In this document: piece after piece, positions 5,597 through 12,271 of the stretch
How the letters are laid out: each line of letters begins with the position of its first letter
How positions within the stretch are numbered: position 1 is the stretch's first letter
Source: JAGDYD01 sp046536675
GTDB taxonomy: Archaea; Micrarchaeota; Micrarchaeia; Micrarchaeales; CABMGC01
Reading direction: 5' to 3'
Assembly (NCBI GenBank): GCA_046536675.1
Contig: JAWDMK010000014.1
Span: forward strand, 1 to 16,181
DNA: 16,181 nt
Position numbers and translations under genes: made by a program
Notes under the pieces: model-generated
What the model saw: the letters and a program-made list of their open reading frames with translations, nothing else
The model's database searches: none
Told to the model about the DNA's origin: nothing

Positions 5597-6685
5597 ATGG
5601 AAAACAGCGAGCTGGAAAGAAAGCTTCAAGAACTAAAAGAAGAGTATGCAAACACAAAATACAACAAAGCTACAGACAAACATCTTGGCATACTCAGGGC
5701 AAAGATAGCTAAGATAAGCAAAGCATTAAGGTCAAAGAAGAAAAAGCATGGAGCTGGTTTTAGTGTTAAGAAGTCAGGCGACGCTACTGTTGCGCTTGTT
5801 GGGTTTCCAAACTCTGGCAAGTCATCACTCTTAAAAGCTCTTACAGGCGTTGATTCAAAAATAGCCGGCTACGCCTTCACAACAACAAATTTAATACCCG
5901 GCATGCTCGAATACAAAGGGGCAAAGATACAGATCTTTGATATACCTGGCCTGATAGAAGGTGCCCATGAAGGCAAGGGCGAGGGTTATAAGATTGCAAG
6001 TGCAATAAGGGTTGCAGATCTCCTTCTTATAGTGGTAGATGCAAATGATTATAGGCAGGTTTATTCTCTTTTAGAAGAGCTTGCTAAACTAAGCATAAGG
6101 ATAGGCGAGCAGAAGCTAAGGTTAGAGGAAGAGGAAAGAGGCGGCATTACTATTGTATCAAATGGTCACAATGTGCCCGGCGAAAAGGAGGTAAAAGAAG
6201 TTCTTAACGGCTTTGGGATTTATAATGCTACAGTTGTTTTCTATGCAGATTCATCAATTGGCGAGCTGATAGATGCTGCTTCTGGGGGTATTTATATCAA
6301 TGCAATTATAGCCCTGAACAAGGTTGACCTGGTAAGCGACTATAATGCAATAGTAAAAGAACTGGAAGAGAACACAAAGCTGAAGGTTGTGCCAATAAGT
6401 GCATTAAACCACTACAACATAGAAGAGCTTGAAGAGGCTTTATTCTCCGCATTGAAGCTTATACGCATATATCTTAAGCCAAAGCTTAATACAGAGAAAA
6501 GTGAGCTCATGATAATGCGCAGCGGCGCTACTGTTGGCGATGTGGCGATGCATATTCATTCTGGCCTGGCAAAAGAGATGAAATATGCATATATAACTGG
6601 TCCAAGCGCGAAGTTCAAGAACCAAAAAGTGGGAAAAGATCACATATTAATGGATGGCGACATCGTTACGTTGAACTTGAAGTGA
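5597..6685 (+). CDS. DRG/OBG-family GTP-binding protein with TGS domain
   Basis: This 362-residue GTPase belongs to the archaeal/eukaryotic DRG branch of the OBG family, which acts on or near translating ribosomes. Order: a helical, basic N-terminal segment with YNKATDKHLG; P-loop GFPNSGKS at about 69-76; switch region AFTTTN; G3 DIPGL at 115-119; G4 NKVD at 241-244; SAL at about 268; and a C-terminal TGS domain from about 289, ending DGDIVTLNLK. An insert IRIGEQKLRLEEEERGGI precedes the middle region, as in the family. The start at 5597 is chosen because AAGGTG lies 6 nt upstream. The ATG six codons earlier (5579) has no ribosome site and its own downstream sequence supplies that motif. The pilin gene follows after 68 bp. 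Confidence 0.92.
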   Translation: MENSELERKLQELKEEYANTKYNKATDKHLGILRAKIAKISKALRSKKKKHGAGFSVKKSGDATVALVGFPNSGKSSLLKALTGVDSKIAGYAFTTTNLIPGMLEYKGAKIQIFDIPGLIEGAHEGKGEGYKIASAIRVADLLLIVVDANDYRQVYSLLEELAKLSIRIGEQKLRLEEEERGGITIVSNGHNVPGEKEVKEVLNGFGIYNATVVFYADSSIGELIDAASGGIYINAIIALNKVDLVSDYNAIVKELEENTKLKVVPISALNHYNIEELEEALFSALKLIRIYLKPKLNTEKSELMIMRSGATVGDVAMHIHSGLAKEMKYAYITGPSAKFKNQKVGKDHILMDGDIVTLNLK

Positions 6686-6753
6686 GAGAAGAAGTTTCGT
6701 TTAAGCAAGCACATAACCTTTTTATTGTTTTTTTTAATAGTATATGTGAGGAT

Positions 6754-7788
6754 ATGAAAGCGAAAACTTTTAGGAAAACTTTTGTGAAAAGTTTTATCAA
6801 AAAGAAGCCTTTAGGAAAAGCTTCAGCAAAAAAGCATTTAGGAAAGGCTTCAGCCAAAGCGCAAAGCGCGATGGAATACTTGATGACTTATGGCTGGGCG
6901 ATACTAATTATAAGTGTCGTGCTTGCAGCACTCTTCCAGCTTGGCGTTTTCAATCCTATGACATTTGCGCCTAAGGCGCCACCTGGCGCATGCCAGGTCT
7001 TTAGGCCTTATGGTCCAGGTACCACTTCTTTCATAAACCTTGAAGGTATATGTAGTGGAGAGCTACCGCAGTATGTAGCAAGCTTTAAGGGGGTCCCAAT
7101 AGAAGGTATAAAAATACCATCATTCCACACAACTAATTTTACTATAAGCGTATGGTTTTATGATAGTAACCCTGCTGGAACTTATTATGGCTGTAGTCCC
7201 GGTCCATGTTGTTCCACTCCAATACTTGACATATATAACGCTTCAGTAAACAATGGTGTTGGTGGAGGTCAGAATTTTGATTTTGCTGGAATTGGTGCAG
7301 ACGATGGTACATCTGTAACCTATGGGGAATATTGGCCTTATACATGGTATAATTATAAAACTCCGGTAGGTAGCGTATCTCCATACACCTGGGTAAATGT
7401 AATAGTTTCAGTGTATAATTACGATAACATTAATGTAACCATAAATGGTCGTACATATTCCGCTACTTTTAGTGCCCCACCTTCTAATGCTTTAAATAAC
7501 CTTGTTACTCCTGCTCTAAGTTTTGCAAGTAATCCGCCAGGTGGTGATGAAATTTCATCGAATATACGAATAGCAAATGTTCAGATCTACAACACCTCTC
7601 TTTCAGCAAACGAGATCCAAGCACTTTATCTAGAAGGCATAGGCGGCGCGCCGATAAGATTGCAGAACCTTGTTGCATGGTGGCCATTAAACGGTGATGC
7701 AAAAGACTACAGTGGCAATGGTAACAATGGCCAAATAAACAATGTAAACTTTGTAAGCAACTGGTATAGCGGCTATACACCACCATAA
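6754..7788 (+). CDS. Class III prepilin-like surface protein with LamG-type domain
   Basis: This 344-residue protein has a very basic 36-residue leader, then QSAMEYLMTYGWAILIISVV, the class III (type IV-pilin-like) signal sequence. An EppA/PibD-type peptidase would cut before Gln37, leaving one hydrophobic helix at about 45-67 for assembly or anchoring. Outside the membrane a concanavalin/LamG-like fold is suggested by FTISVWFYDS, WVNVIVSVYNYDNINVTING and RIANVQIYNTSLSANEIQALY, around residues 110-295. The tail, about 303-344, contains LVAWWPLNGDAKDYSGNGNN, a motif that usually opens a LamG domain. The start at 6754 has GTGAGG just upstream; an upstream in-frame ATG (6682) would overlap the GTPase gene and add a non-signal-like N terminus. 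The leader contains two 9-residue repeats. The ligand is unknown. Confidence 0.82.
   Translation: MKAKTFRKTFVKSFIKKKPLGKASAKKHLGKASAKAQSAMEYLMTYGWAILIISVVLAALFQLGVFNPMTFAPKAPPGACQVFRPYGPGTTSFINLEGICSGELPQYVASFKGVPIEGIKIPSFHTTNFTISVWFYDSNPAGTYYGCSPGPCCSTPILDIYNASVNNGVGGGQNFDFAGIGADDGTSVTYGEYWPYTWYNYKTPVGSVSPYTWVNVIVSVYNYDNINVTINGRTYSATFSAPPSNALNNLVTPALSFASNPPGGDEISSNIRIANVQIYNTSLSANEIQALYLEGIGGAPIRLQNLVAWWPLNGDAKDYSGNGNNGQINNVNFVSNWYSGYTPP
6810..6863 (+). repeat. Two tandem 27-bp repeats in the pilin leader
   Basis: Units 6810-6836 and 6837-6863 match at 23 of 27 bases. They encode PLGKASAKK and HLGKASAKA in the leader just before the prepilin cleavage site. A partial copy (TTTTAGGAAAA) occurs at about 6768-6778. 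The in-frame duplication lengthens the leader without touching the pilin core. Confidence 0.8.
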
Positions 7789-7860
7789 AATTTAATGGGA
7801 TAAAAAAAGAGAAAAATTTGCACGATACAAAACTATCTCTATGTAACTTTTTATAAAAAA
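7789..7860. terminator. Convergent termination region between LamG pilin and uL15
   Basis: Two transcripts meet in this 72-bp spacer. The plus strand has ACTTTTTATA near its right end. The minus strand has AAATTTTTCTCTTTTTTTATCC near its left end. Each is a T-rich stop signal for the incoming transcript on that strand. There is no open frame. Confidence 0.5.
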
Positions 7861-8295
7861 CTATGCTTTGCTATTAGCTTCTGCGTTATTAACTTGCTCA
7901 AATAGCAAAGCTTCTCCGCCAACGCTCTTTATCTTCTCAATTGCCCGCTTCGAGAAGGCATCTGCCTTTACTACTACACTCTTTTCTATAGTGCCATCAC
8001 CAAGCACTTTGTAGCCCCTAAGCTCTATTGTTGGTTTTTGCTCTGAGCTTTTAATTGCTAGCTTATTTAACTGTTCAAGATCAATCTCCTTTAGCTCTTT
8101 CTTTTTCCAAGGCTTGAAGCCCTTCTTGTGAAGCCTTTCTCTTTCATATACAACAAGGTATGTAAACTTGTGTTTTCTTCCGCCTCTTCCTACTCCACCC
8201 TTGTCGCCTGCGCCTCTTCTGTTCTTGATATTTCCCGCTCCCCAGCTTCTTGTTCCGTGGTATTTTCTGTTCTTTTTCTCGTGCCTTACTACCAT
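7861..8295 (-). CDS. rpl15: 50S ribosomal protein L15 (uL15)
   Basis: This 144-residue large-subunit protein has the archaeal/eukaryotic L15 N terminus: basic, Gly-rich HGTRSWGAGNIKNRRGAGDKGG, then GRGGRKHKFTYLV. The C-terminal half carries IELRGYKVLGDGTIEKSVVVKADAFSKRAIEKI and a short Ala/Glu-rich end. The extended N-terminal part threads into 23S rRNA. Its ATG shares one base with the stop codon of uL30 (TAATG), so the two are translationally coupled. The usual neighbours SecY and adenylate kinase are not downstream, so the ribosomal operon is broken here and faces a convergent pilin gene. Confidence 0.97.
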   Translation of the reverse strand: MVVRHEKKNRKYHGTRSWGAGNIKNRRGAGDKGGVGRGGRKHKFTYLVVYERERLHKKGFKPWKKKELKEIDLEQLNKLAIKSSEQKPTIELRGYKVLGDGTIEKSVVVKADAFSKRAIEKIKSVGGEALLFEQVNNAEANSKA

Positions 8296-8726
8296 TAAAT
8301 CATCCTTGCAATAAGCTCATTTATCTTATCCCCGCGATACCCTAAAGCTCCGCCTACTGTAAAGTTCTTCTTAATGCTTTCATAGCCATGCCTTGGTGGT
8401 CTTAGCCTTATGGGTATTTTTATGCCAAGCTCTTTAGGGCTTTTCAAGCCATTTATTAAGTCGCTGATAGATTTATCATCAAGCGCTATACCCTTCTTTG
8501 CAAAGAGCTTGGTCAAAGTATCTTTGCTTACCTCGCCGTAGGTTATGTAATCATTGCATTTGTGGAGCATGCCTATTGTTGAGCTTGTCCCTTTGATAAG
8601 TGCTAGATTATTTACCCTTTTTAGGTTAAGCCTCTCTAGCGTATTCCTTATGCTCTCGCGAACATTGACCCTGCCCCTGACCCTAATTGCTGCTATTAGT
8701 TTATTCTCTAGCTCTTTCTTTGCCAT
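8295..8726 (-). CDS. rpl30: 50S ribosomal protein L30 (uL30)
   Basis: This 143-residue protein is the long archaeal/eukaryotic L30 (L7) form. It begins MAKKELENKLIAAIRVRGRV and continues RNTLERLNLKRVNNLALI, with IGMLHKCNDYITYGEV and a C-terminal half ending in RLRPPRHGYESIKKNF and GYRGDKINELIARMI. The start is the ATG at 8726. A GTG three codons earlier has no support. A TATA-like TATTATATT at 8752-8760 lies about 29 nt upstream, so the message may be leaderless. It overlaps uL15 by one base, preserving the usual uL30-uL15 pair without the rest of the spc-type cluster. Confidence 0.96.
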   Translation of the reverse strand: MAKKELENKLIAAIRVRGRVNVRESIRNTLERLNLKRVNNLALIKGTSSTIGMLHKCNDYITYGEVSKDTLTKLFAKKGIALDDKSISDLINGLKSPKELGIKIPIRLRPPRHGYESIKKNFTVGGALGYRGDKINELIARMI

Positions 8727-8807
8727 AAAAAACACGCTTTAGCATTAAGTGTATTATATTTGCCAGAAAAGGTTTTTAATACTTCTCACGGAATGCAAAT
8801 GTGCAAG
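8727..8807 (-). promoter_or_regulatory. Promoter spacer of the uL30-uL15 pair
   Basis: Read on the minus strand, this spacer between the second pilin and uL30 contains AAATATAATACAC about 25-35 nt before the uL30 ATG and no good ribosome site. This fits leaderless initiation. The upstream half contains the tail of the pilin transcript. Confidence 0.45.
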
Positions 8808-9545
8808 CTAATGGAATGAGGCAAGGAGCGAGCCATTTTTTGTTGTATATAATGTGGTAGACTGCAAAGAAGTACTGCCAACAACCGCATTTGTGACTAT
8901 CCAGCTGTTAAAGGTATAACCTTGTGGAGGCTGTGCGTATATACTATATTGAAGATTGTTTATTAGCACAACAACTGTATTGCTCTGATATGGCACACCG
9001 TTGATTAAAATGTTCCCTGTGCCTGTGCTTGTAGCTAATGCTATACTACTAAATGTTGACTTGCTAAATGTTACAATATCTGATGCTGTGCCTGTTGTAT
9101 TATACAATTGTGTGCAGCTCGTAGGACTTTGGCATATACTATATCCAATTTTAAATACCGGATTTATCTGCACACCAACCGTATATGTATTTGGTATTTT
9201 TGCTATGCAGGTTTCTATACCATCTTTTGGCAGATATGATGGATTACATGTTCCTGCATAAGAATAGTTAAGCGAAGGTGAGTAGACAAAAAATGAATTT
9301 TGTGGAAACGATAAAGGAACGCCCATATTGTTCTTAAACATAATCGCAAATGTACTTGATGAATAGTTAGTTGAAAATACTGATCCGGTGCAGAACAATT
9401 CTGGTGTTATATAGCATGAGGAAGGAGAATATTCTTGTGGATTCTTTATAGTAGCGAGGATTACAATTACAGAGATAAACAGAGCGATAATTAGGAATGC
9501 CCATGCATATGTTGTCAAGAATTCTACAGCACTCTGGGCTTTCAT
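8808..9545 (-). CDS. Class III prepilin-like surface protein with three cysteine pairs
   Basis: This 245-residue protein begins MKAQSAVEFLTTYAWAFLIIALFIS, a short class III prepilin sequence with predicted cleavage before Gln4 and a hydrophobic helix to about residue 31. The exported part has six cysteines in three close pairs (SSCYITPELFCTG, GTCNPSYLPKDGIETC, SICQSPTSC), likely disulphides. The end, GYTFNSWIVTNAVV followed by SLLASFH, resembles the repeat units of surface proteins with a Y-x-x-W core. A TATA box GGTATAAAAT (9571-9580) is 30 nt before the ATG, pointing to a leaderless transcript of its own, although Trm5 lies directly upstream on the same strand. Whether it forms a pilus or another surface filament cannot be told. 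Confidence 0.8.
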   Translation of the reverse strand: MKAQSAVEFLTTYAWAFLIIALFISVIVILATIKNPQEYSPSSCYITPELFCTGSVFSTNYSSSTFAIMFKNNMGVPLSFPQNSFFVYSPSLNYSYAGTCNPSYLPKDGIETCIAKIPNTYTVGVQINPVFKIGYSICQSPTSCTQLYNTTGTASDIVTFSKSTFSSIALATSTGTGNILINGVPYQSNTVVVLINNLQYSIYAQPPQGYTFNSWIVTNAVVGSTSLQSTTLYTTKNGSLLASFH

Positions 9546-9579
9546 ATGATCGCTTTTATTGCTCTTTTTAGGTATAAAA

Positions 9580-10602
9580 TTATTTCGATAGCATGAAATC
9601 TATAACTATTTCAACTTCTTTGGCAGAATAAGGCCTTACCGTTCTTTCATTTAATACCTTTATGCTAGCATTCATCTTTTTAAAGAAACTTAAAAGAAGT
9701 GATCTAGCATTGTTACCATCTCTAGGAACAAAAGTGTAGTAGTGCACAATTGCCTTTTGCTTAGCAACCTTGTATGCTGCATCGAGGAAGCTGTGCGACT
9801 CTTTAGGCAGGGGCATTACAATCCTATCAGCAAAATTTCTATATTTAATAGCTACTTTTTTAACATCGCCCAATACTGGCTTAACATTCTTAACCTTGTT
9901 AAGTTGTATATTTCTAAGCATATATCTGTATGCATACTTATTCAGTTCTATCGCAATAACTTTTGCACTTGGCACCTTTTTCGCTATCTCTATAGCAAAT
10001 GGTCCAACGCCAGCAAACATAACAATAACATGCTCGCTATCTTTTACCTGAGCCGCTATCCTCTGCCTCTCATATGCAAGCCTAGGTGAAAAGAATACTT
10101 TCCTTACATCAAACTCGAAAATACAGCCATTTTCCTTATAATGTGCTATATAATTCCTCTTGCCCGCCACATAGGCATATGACCTTGTTCTATACTTGCC
10201 TTTTACAGCGCTTGTCTTCCTCAAAACTGTTTCAACATTTTTGTTCAATGAAAGAATAAGCTTTCCAATTTGCTTCGCCACCTTTGGTTCGGCATCGACT
10301 ATTGCTATATTGCCAAGAAGGTCATAGCCCTTTGCCACCTCGCCATTGGCTTTGCCTAATATTTTCTCCAGCTCTTTCTTATAATCTATCCTCGCCTTGC
10401 TTTCCTCAAAACTTGCATAGCCCAAAGTTCCAAACTGCTTTAGCTCTTCTTCACCCTTTTGGCTCAGAATAGGAAAATATATAAATGATTCTTTACCAAA
10501 TACTTTATAACCTTTATTTAGCATATTGTGCTTTAAAAGATATTTTTTTGCCTTTTCTGCGTTCCGTTTCTTAACAATTAAGCATTTAAGTTTGTGCTTC
10601 AT
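9580..10602 (-). CDS. trm5: tRNA (guanine37-N1)-methyltransferase, aTrm5 family
   Basis: This 340-residue AdoMet enzyme is of the archaeal Trm5/Tyw2 type, which methylates N1 of G37 beside the anticodon and prevents +1 frameshifting. A small N-terminal domain (about 1-60) is followed by YDLLGNIAIVDAE at 93-105, YKENGCIFEFDVRKVFFSPRLAYER to 179 with the putative general-base Glu178, motif I VMFAGVGPFAI at 194-204, ELNKYAYRYMLRNIQLNKV and GDVKKV. The loop usually written NLP reads MPLP (263-266), so a conserved Asn is replaced by Pro. A Tyw2-like wyosine enzyme is the alternative; the FSPRL and FAGVGPF motifs favour Trm5. It is divergent from Spt5 with 48 bp between starts. Length is normal. 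Confidence 0.9.
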   Translation of the reverse strand: MKHKLKCLIVKKRNAEKAKKYLLKHNMLNKGYKVFGKESFIYFPILSQKGEEELKQFGTLGYASFEESKARIDYKKELEKILGKANGEVAKGYDLLGNIAIVDAEPKVAKQIGKLILSLNKNVETVLRKTSAVKGKYRTRSYAYVAGKRNYIAHYKENGCIFEFDVRKVFFSPRLAYERQRIAAQVKDSEHVIVMFAGVGPFAIEIAKKVPSAKVIAIELNKYAYRYMLRNIQLNKVKNVKPVLGDVKKVAIKYRNFADRIVMPLPKESHSFLDAAYKVAKQKAIVHYYTFVPRDGNNARSLLLSFFKKMNASIKVLNERTVRPYSAKEVEIVIDFMLSK

Positions 10603-10650
10603 GATAATCTTTAAAAATTGAAGTTTAAAAAATATAACGGGCTGGAGAGT
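10603..10650. promoter_or_regulatory. Compact divergent promoter of Trm5 and Spt5
   Basis: TTTAAAAAATATAACG at 10624-10639 reads as a TATA-like element in both directions. For Trm5 (minus) it is about 22-35 nt before the start codon, which suits it well. For Spt5 (plus) the better placed element is TTTAAAAATTG at 10610-10620, about 31-41 nt upstream of its ATG, and GGAGAG at 10644-10649 is a ribosome site. Confidence 0.5.
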
Positions 10651-11097
10651 ATGTATTTTGTTATAAGGGTAACATCAAGCCAAGAGAAAATAACATTGGA
10701 TATATTAGAGAAGAAGGCTATGAAGGCAGGCCTTCCTATATACTCTATGATACTTGTAGAAGGAATGCGCGGCTATCTTATAGTAGAAGCTAAGAACGAG
10801 GCTGCTTGCAGAGACCTTATAATGAATGAGCCGCATGTCAAGGGAATGCTACCAAAGCCGTTAAGTGAGGAAGAGCTGAATAAGATGATAGAGATAAAGA
10901 GGAGTGTACAGGAGATAGGGGTTAATGACGTTGTTGAATTTTTATCAGGCCCGTTCAAGGGCTATAAGGCAAAAGTTATAAAAGTAGATCCAACTAAAGA
11001 TGAAATAACAGTCGAGCTTATGGATGTGGCTGTGCCAATTCCAGTAACAACAAAATCAAACACAGCTAAGATAATAGAGAAAGCGCAGAATGCTTGA
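10651..11097 (+). CDS. spt5: Transcription elongation factor Spt5 (NusG-like)
   Basis: This 148-residue factor binds the RNA polymerase clamp, with Spt4, and keeps elongation processive. The N-terminal NGN domain begins MYFVIRVTSSQEKITLDILEKKA and includes EGMRGYLIVEAKNEAACRDLI and VKGMLP. A KOW domain follows with VNDVVEFLSGPFKGYKAKVIKVD and VELMDVAVPIPVTTKSN. The start at 10651 is the canonical one: the upstream in-frame TTG would add residues without family match, and GGAGAG lies 1-6 nt before the ATG. It is followed after 10 bp by uL11, the usual archaeal order, normally with SecE just upstream. No SecE is seen here; a divergent Trm5 takes that place. Confidence 0.95.
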   Translation: MYFVIRVTSSQEKITLDILEKKAMKAGLPIYSMILVEGMRGYLIVEAKNEAACRDLIMNEPHVKGMLPKPLSEEELNKMIEIKRSVQEIGVNDVVEFLSGPFKGYKAKVIKVDPTKDEITVELMDVAVPIPVTTKSNTAKIIEKAQNA

Positions 11098-11107
11098 TGG
11101 TGTTTCT

Positions 11108-11575
11108 ATGGCTGAAGTAGTGGTTAATGGATTGATAGAAGGTGGCAAAGCAACAGCTGGCCCACCATTTGGTCCAGCTTTAGGTCCTTTAGGTGTGAAT
11201 GTTGCAAAAATAATAGATGAGATAAACAGCAAGACAAAAGCTTTTGAGGGCATTAAGGTGCCGGTAAAGGTAATTGTTGATCCTGCTACTAAAACCTATA
11301 GGGTAGAGGTTGGTTCGCCACAGACAAGCGCGCTAATCCTCAAGGAGCTTGGTATACAACATGGGGCTAAGAGCAAAGAGGAAGTAGCCGGCAATATTAC
11401 ATTAGAGCAGGTCAAGAAGATAGCTAAAGCTAAAGAAAGTATGCTATACGGAAAGAGCTTTGCCGAAAAGGTTAAGCAGGTATTGGGCACATGCAAGAGC
11501 ATGAATATAACATGCGAAGGCAAGGATCCGAAAGAGATTATAAAGGCAATAGACTCTGGTGAAATAAAGCTTTAG
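11108..11575 (+). CDS. rpl11: 50S ribosomal protein L11 (uL11)
   Basis: This 155-residue stalk-base protein binds the GTPase-associated region of 23S rRNA. The diagnostic N-terminal part is EGGKATAGPPFGPALGPLGVN, followed by IDEINSKTKAFEGIKVPVKV, PATKTYRVEVGSPQTSALILKELG and a C-terminal rRNA-binding half containing VLGTCKSMNITCEGKDPKEI. The start is at 11108, with GGTG 5 nt upstream. An earlier ATG at 11090 overlaps the end of Spt5 and adds six unconserved residues. The usual L1, L10 and L12 genes do not follow, so the classic ribosomal stalk cluster is split; a glycosylase comes next after 11 bp. Confidence 0.97.
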   Translation: MAEVVVNGLIEGGKATAGPPFGPALGPLGVNVAKIIDEINSKTKAFEGIKVPVKVIVDPATKTYRVEVGSPQTSALILKELGIQHGAKSKEEVAGNITLEQVKKIAKAKESMLYGKSFAEKVKQVLGTCKSMNITCEGKDPKEIIKAIDSGEIKL

Positions 11576-11586
11576 CCAGTGTTGTA

Positions 11587-12252
11587 ATGCTGGAGCTTGC
11601 AGAGCTTTATAAAAAGCTTAGAGATAATTTTGGCTATCTAAACTGGTGGCCTGGAGATACAAAAGTAGAGATAGTGGTTGGGGCTATACTAACACAAAAC
11701 ACCGCTTGGAAGAATGTTGAAAAAGCAATTAAAAATCTTAAGAAAAGGAAGATGCTTAGCCTGGAAAGGCTAGCAAGCGCAAAGCCGAAGGAGCTTGAAG
11801 ATGCGATAAGGCCAAGCGGATTTTATAAGCAAAAGGCAAAAAGGCTTAGCAACCTGTTTAAATACATAAAAACAAACTACTCAACACTAGAGAGGTTCTT
11901 CGATAAAGATAAGAATGAATTAAGAAATGAGTTGCTAGATCTTAACGGCATAGGTAATGAAACAGCTGACTCTATAGTTTTGTATGCAGCAGAAAAGCCC
12001 ACATTTGTTATAGATGCTTATACAAGGCGTATAATGCATAGAGTATATGGAATAGATGAAGGGATAGAATATAATAAGCTAAAGGAATACTTTGAAAGCA
12101 GGCTAAGGCCAGATCTTGAGCTCTACAAAGATTTTCATGCACAGTTTGTAGAGCTTGGAAAGAGGTTTTGCAAGAAAAAGCCTCTGTGCGATGAATGCCC
12201 CATCAGAGATTATTGCCGATATGCATCAAAAAAGATAAAAATACATGAATGA
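11587..12252 (+). CDS. Endonuclease III-related HhH-GPD DNA glycosylase with 4Fe-4S motif
   Basis: This 221-residue base-excision repair enzyme resembles the endonuclease III-related group (COG2231; MagIII is a member that removes 3-methyladenine). The N terminus has NWWPGDTKVEIVVGAILTQN and TAWKNVEKAIKNL. The helix-hairpin-helix reads LDLNGIGNETADSIVLYA at 117-134, followed by VIDAYTRR with the catalytic-type Asp143. The position of the lyase Lys in E. coli Nth is Glu125, so it should be a monofunctional glycosylase without AP-lyase activity. C195, C201, C204 and C210 form C-x5-C-x2-C-x5-C, one residue shorter in the first gap than E. coli Nth. It is last but one in a plus-strand run and overlaps the next frame's earliest ATG by 8 nt. 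Substrate is inference. Confidence 0.86.
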   Translation: MLELAELYKKLRDNFGYLNWWPGDTKVEIVVGAILTQNTAWKNVEKAIKNLKKRKMLSLERLASAKPKELEDAIRPSGFYKQKAKRLSNLFKYIKTNYSTLERFFDKDKNELRNELLDLNGIGNETADSIVLYAAEKPTFVIDAYTRRIMHRVYGIDEGIEYNKLKEYFESRLRPDLELYKDFHAQFVELGKRFCKKKPLCDECPIRDYCRYASKKIKIHE

Positions 12253-12271
12253 AAGAGATAATTGTGAGATA

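Noticed and set aside
6810..6863. CRISPR-like or mobile repeat
   Set aside because: Two adjacent coding repeats in frame without spacers or inverted ends; a simple tandem duplication in a leader sequence.
9742..10089. Two plus-strand frames of 93-115 codons antisense to Trm5
   Set aside because: Composition is typical of shadows (Leu, Ser, Ile, Cys rich). The Trm5 reading frame has strong family motifs.
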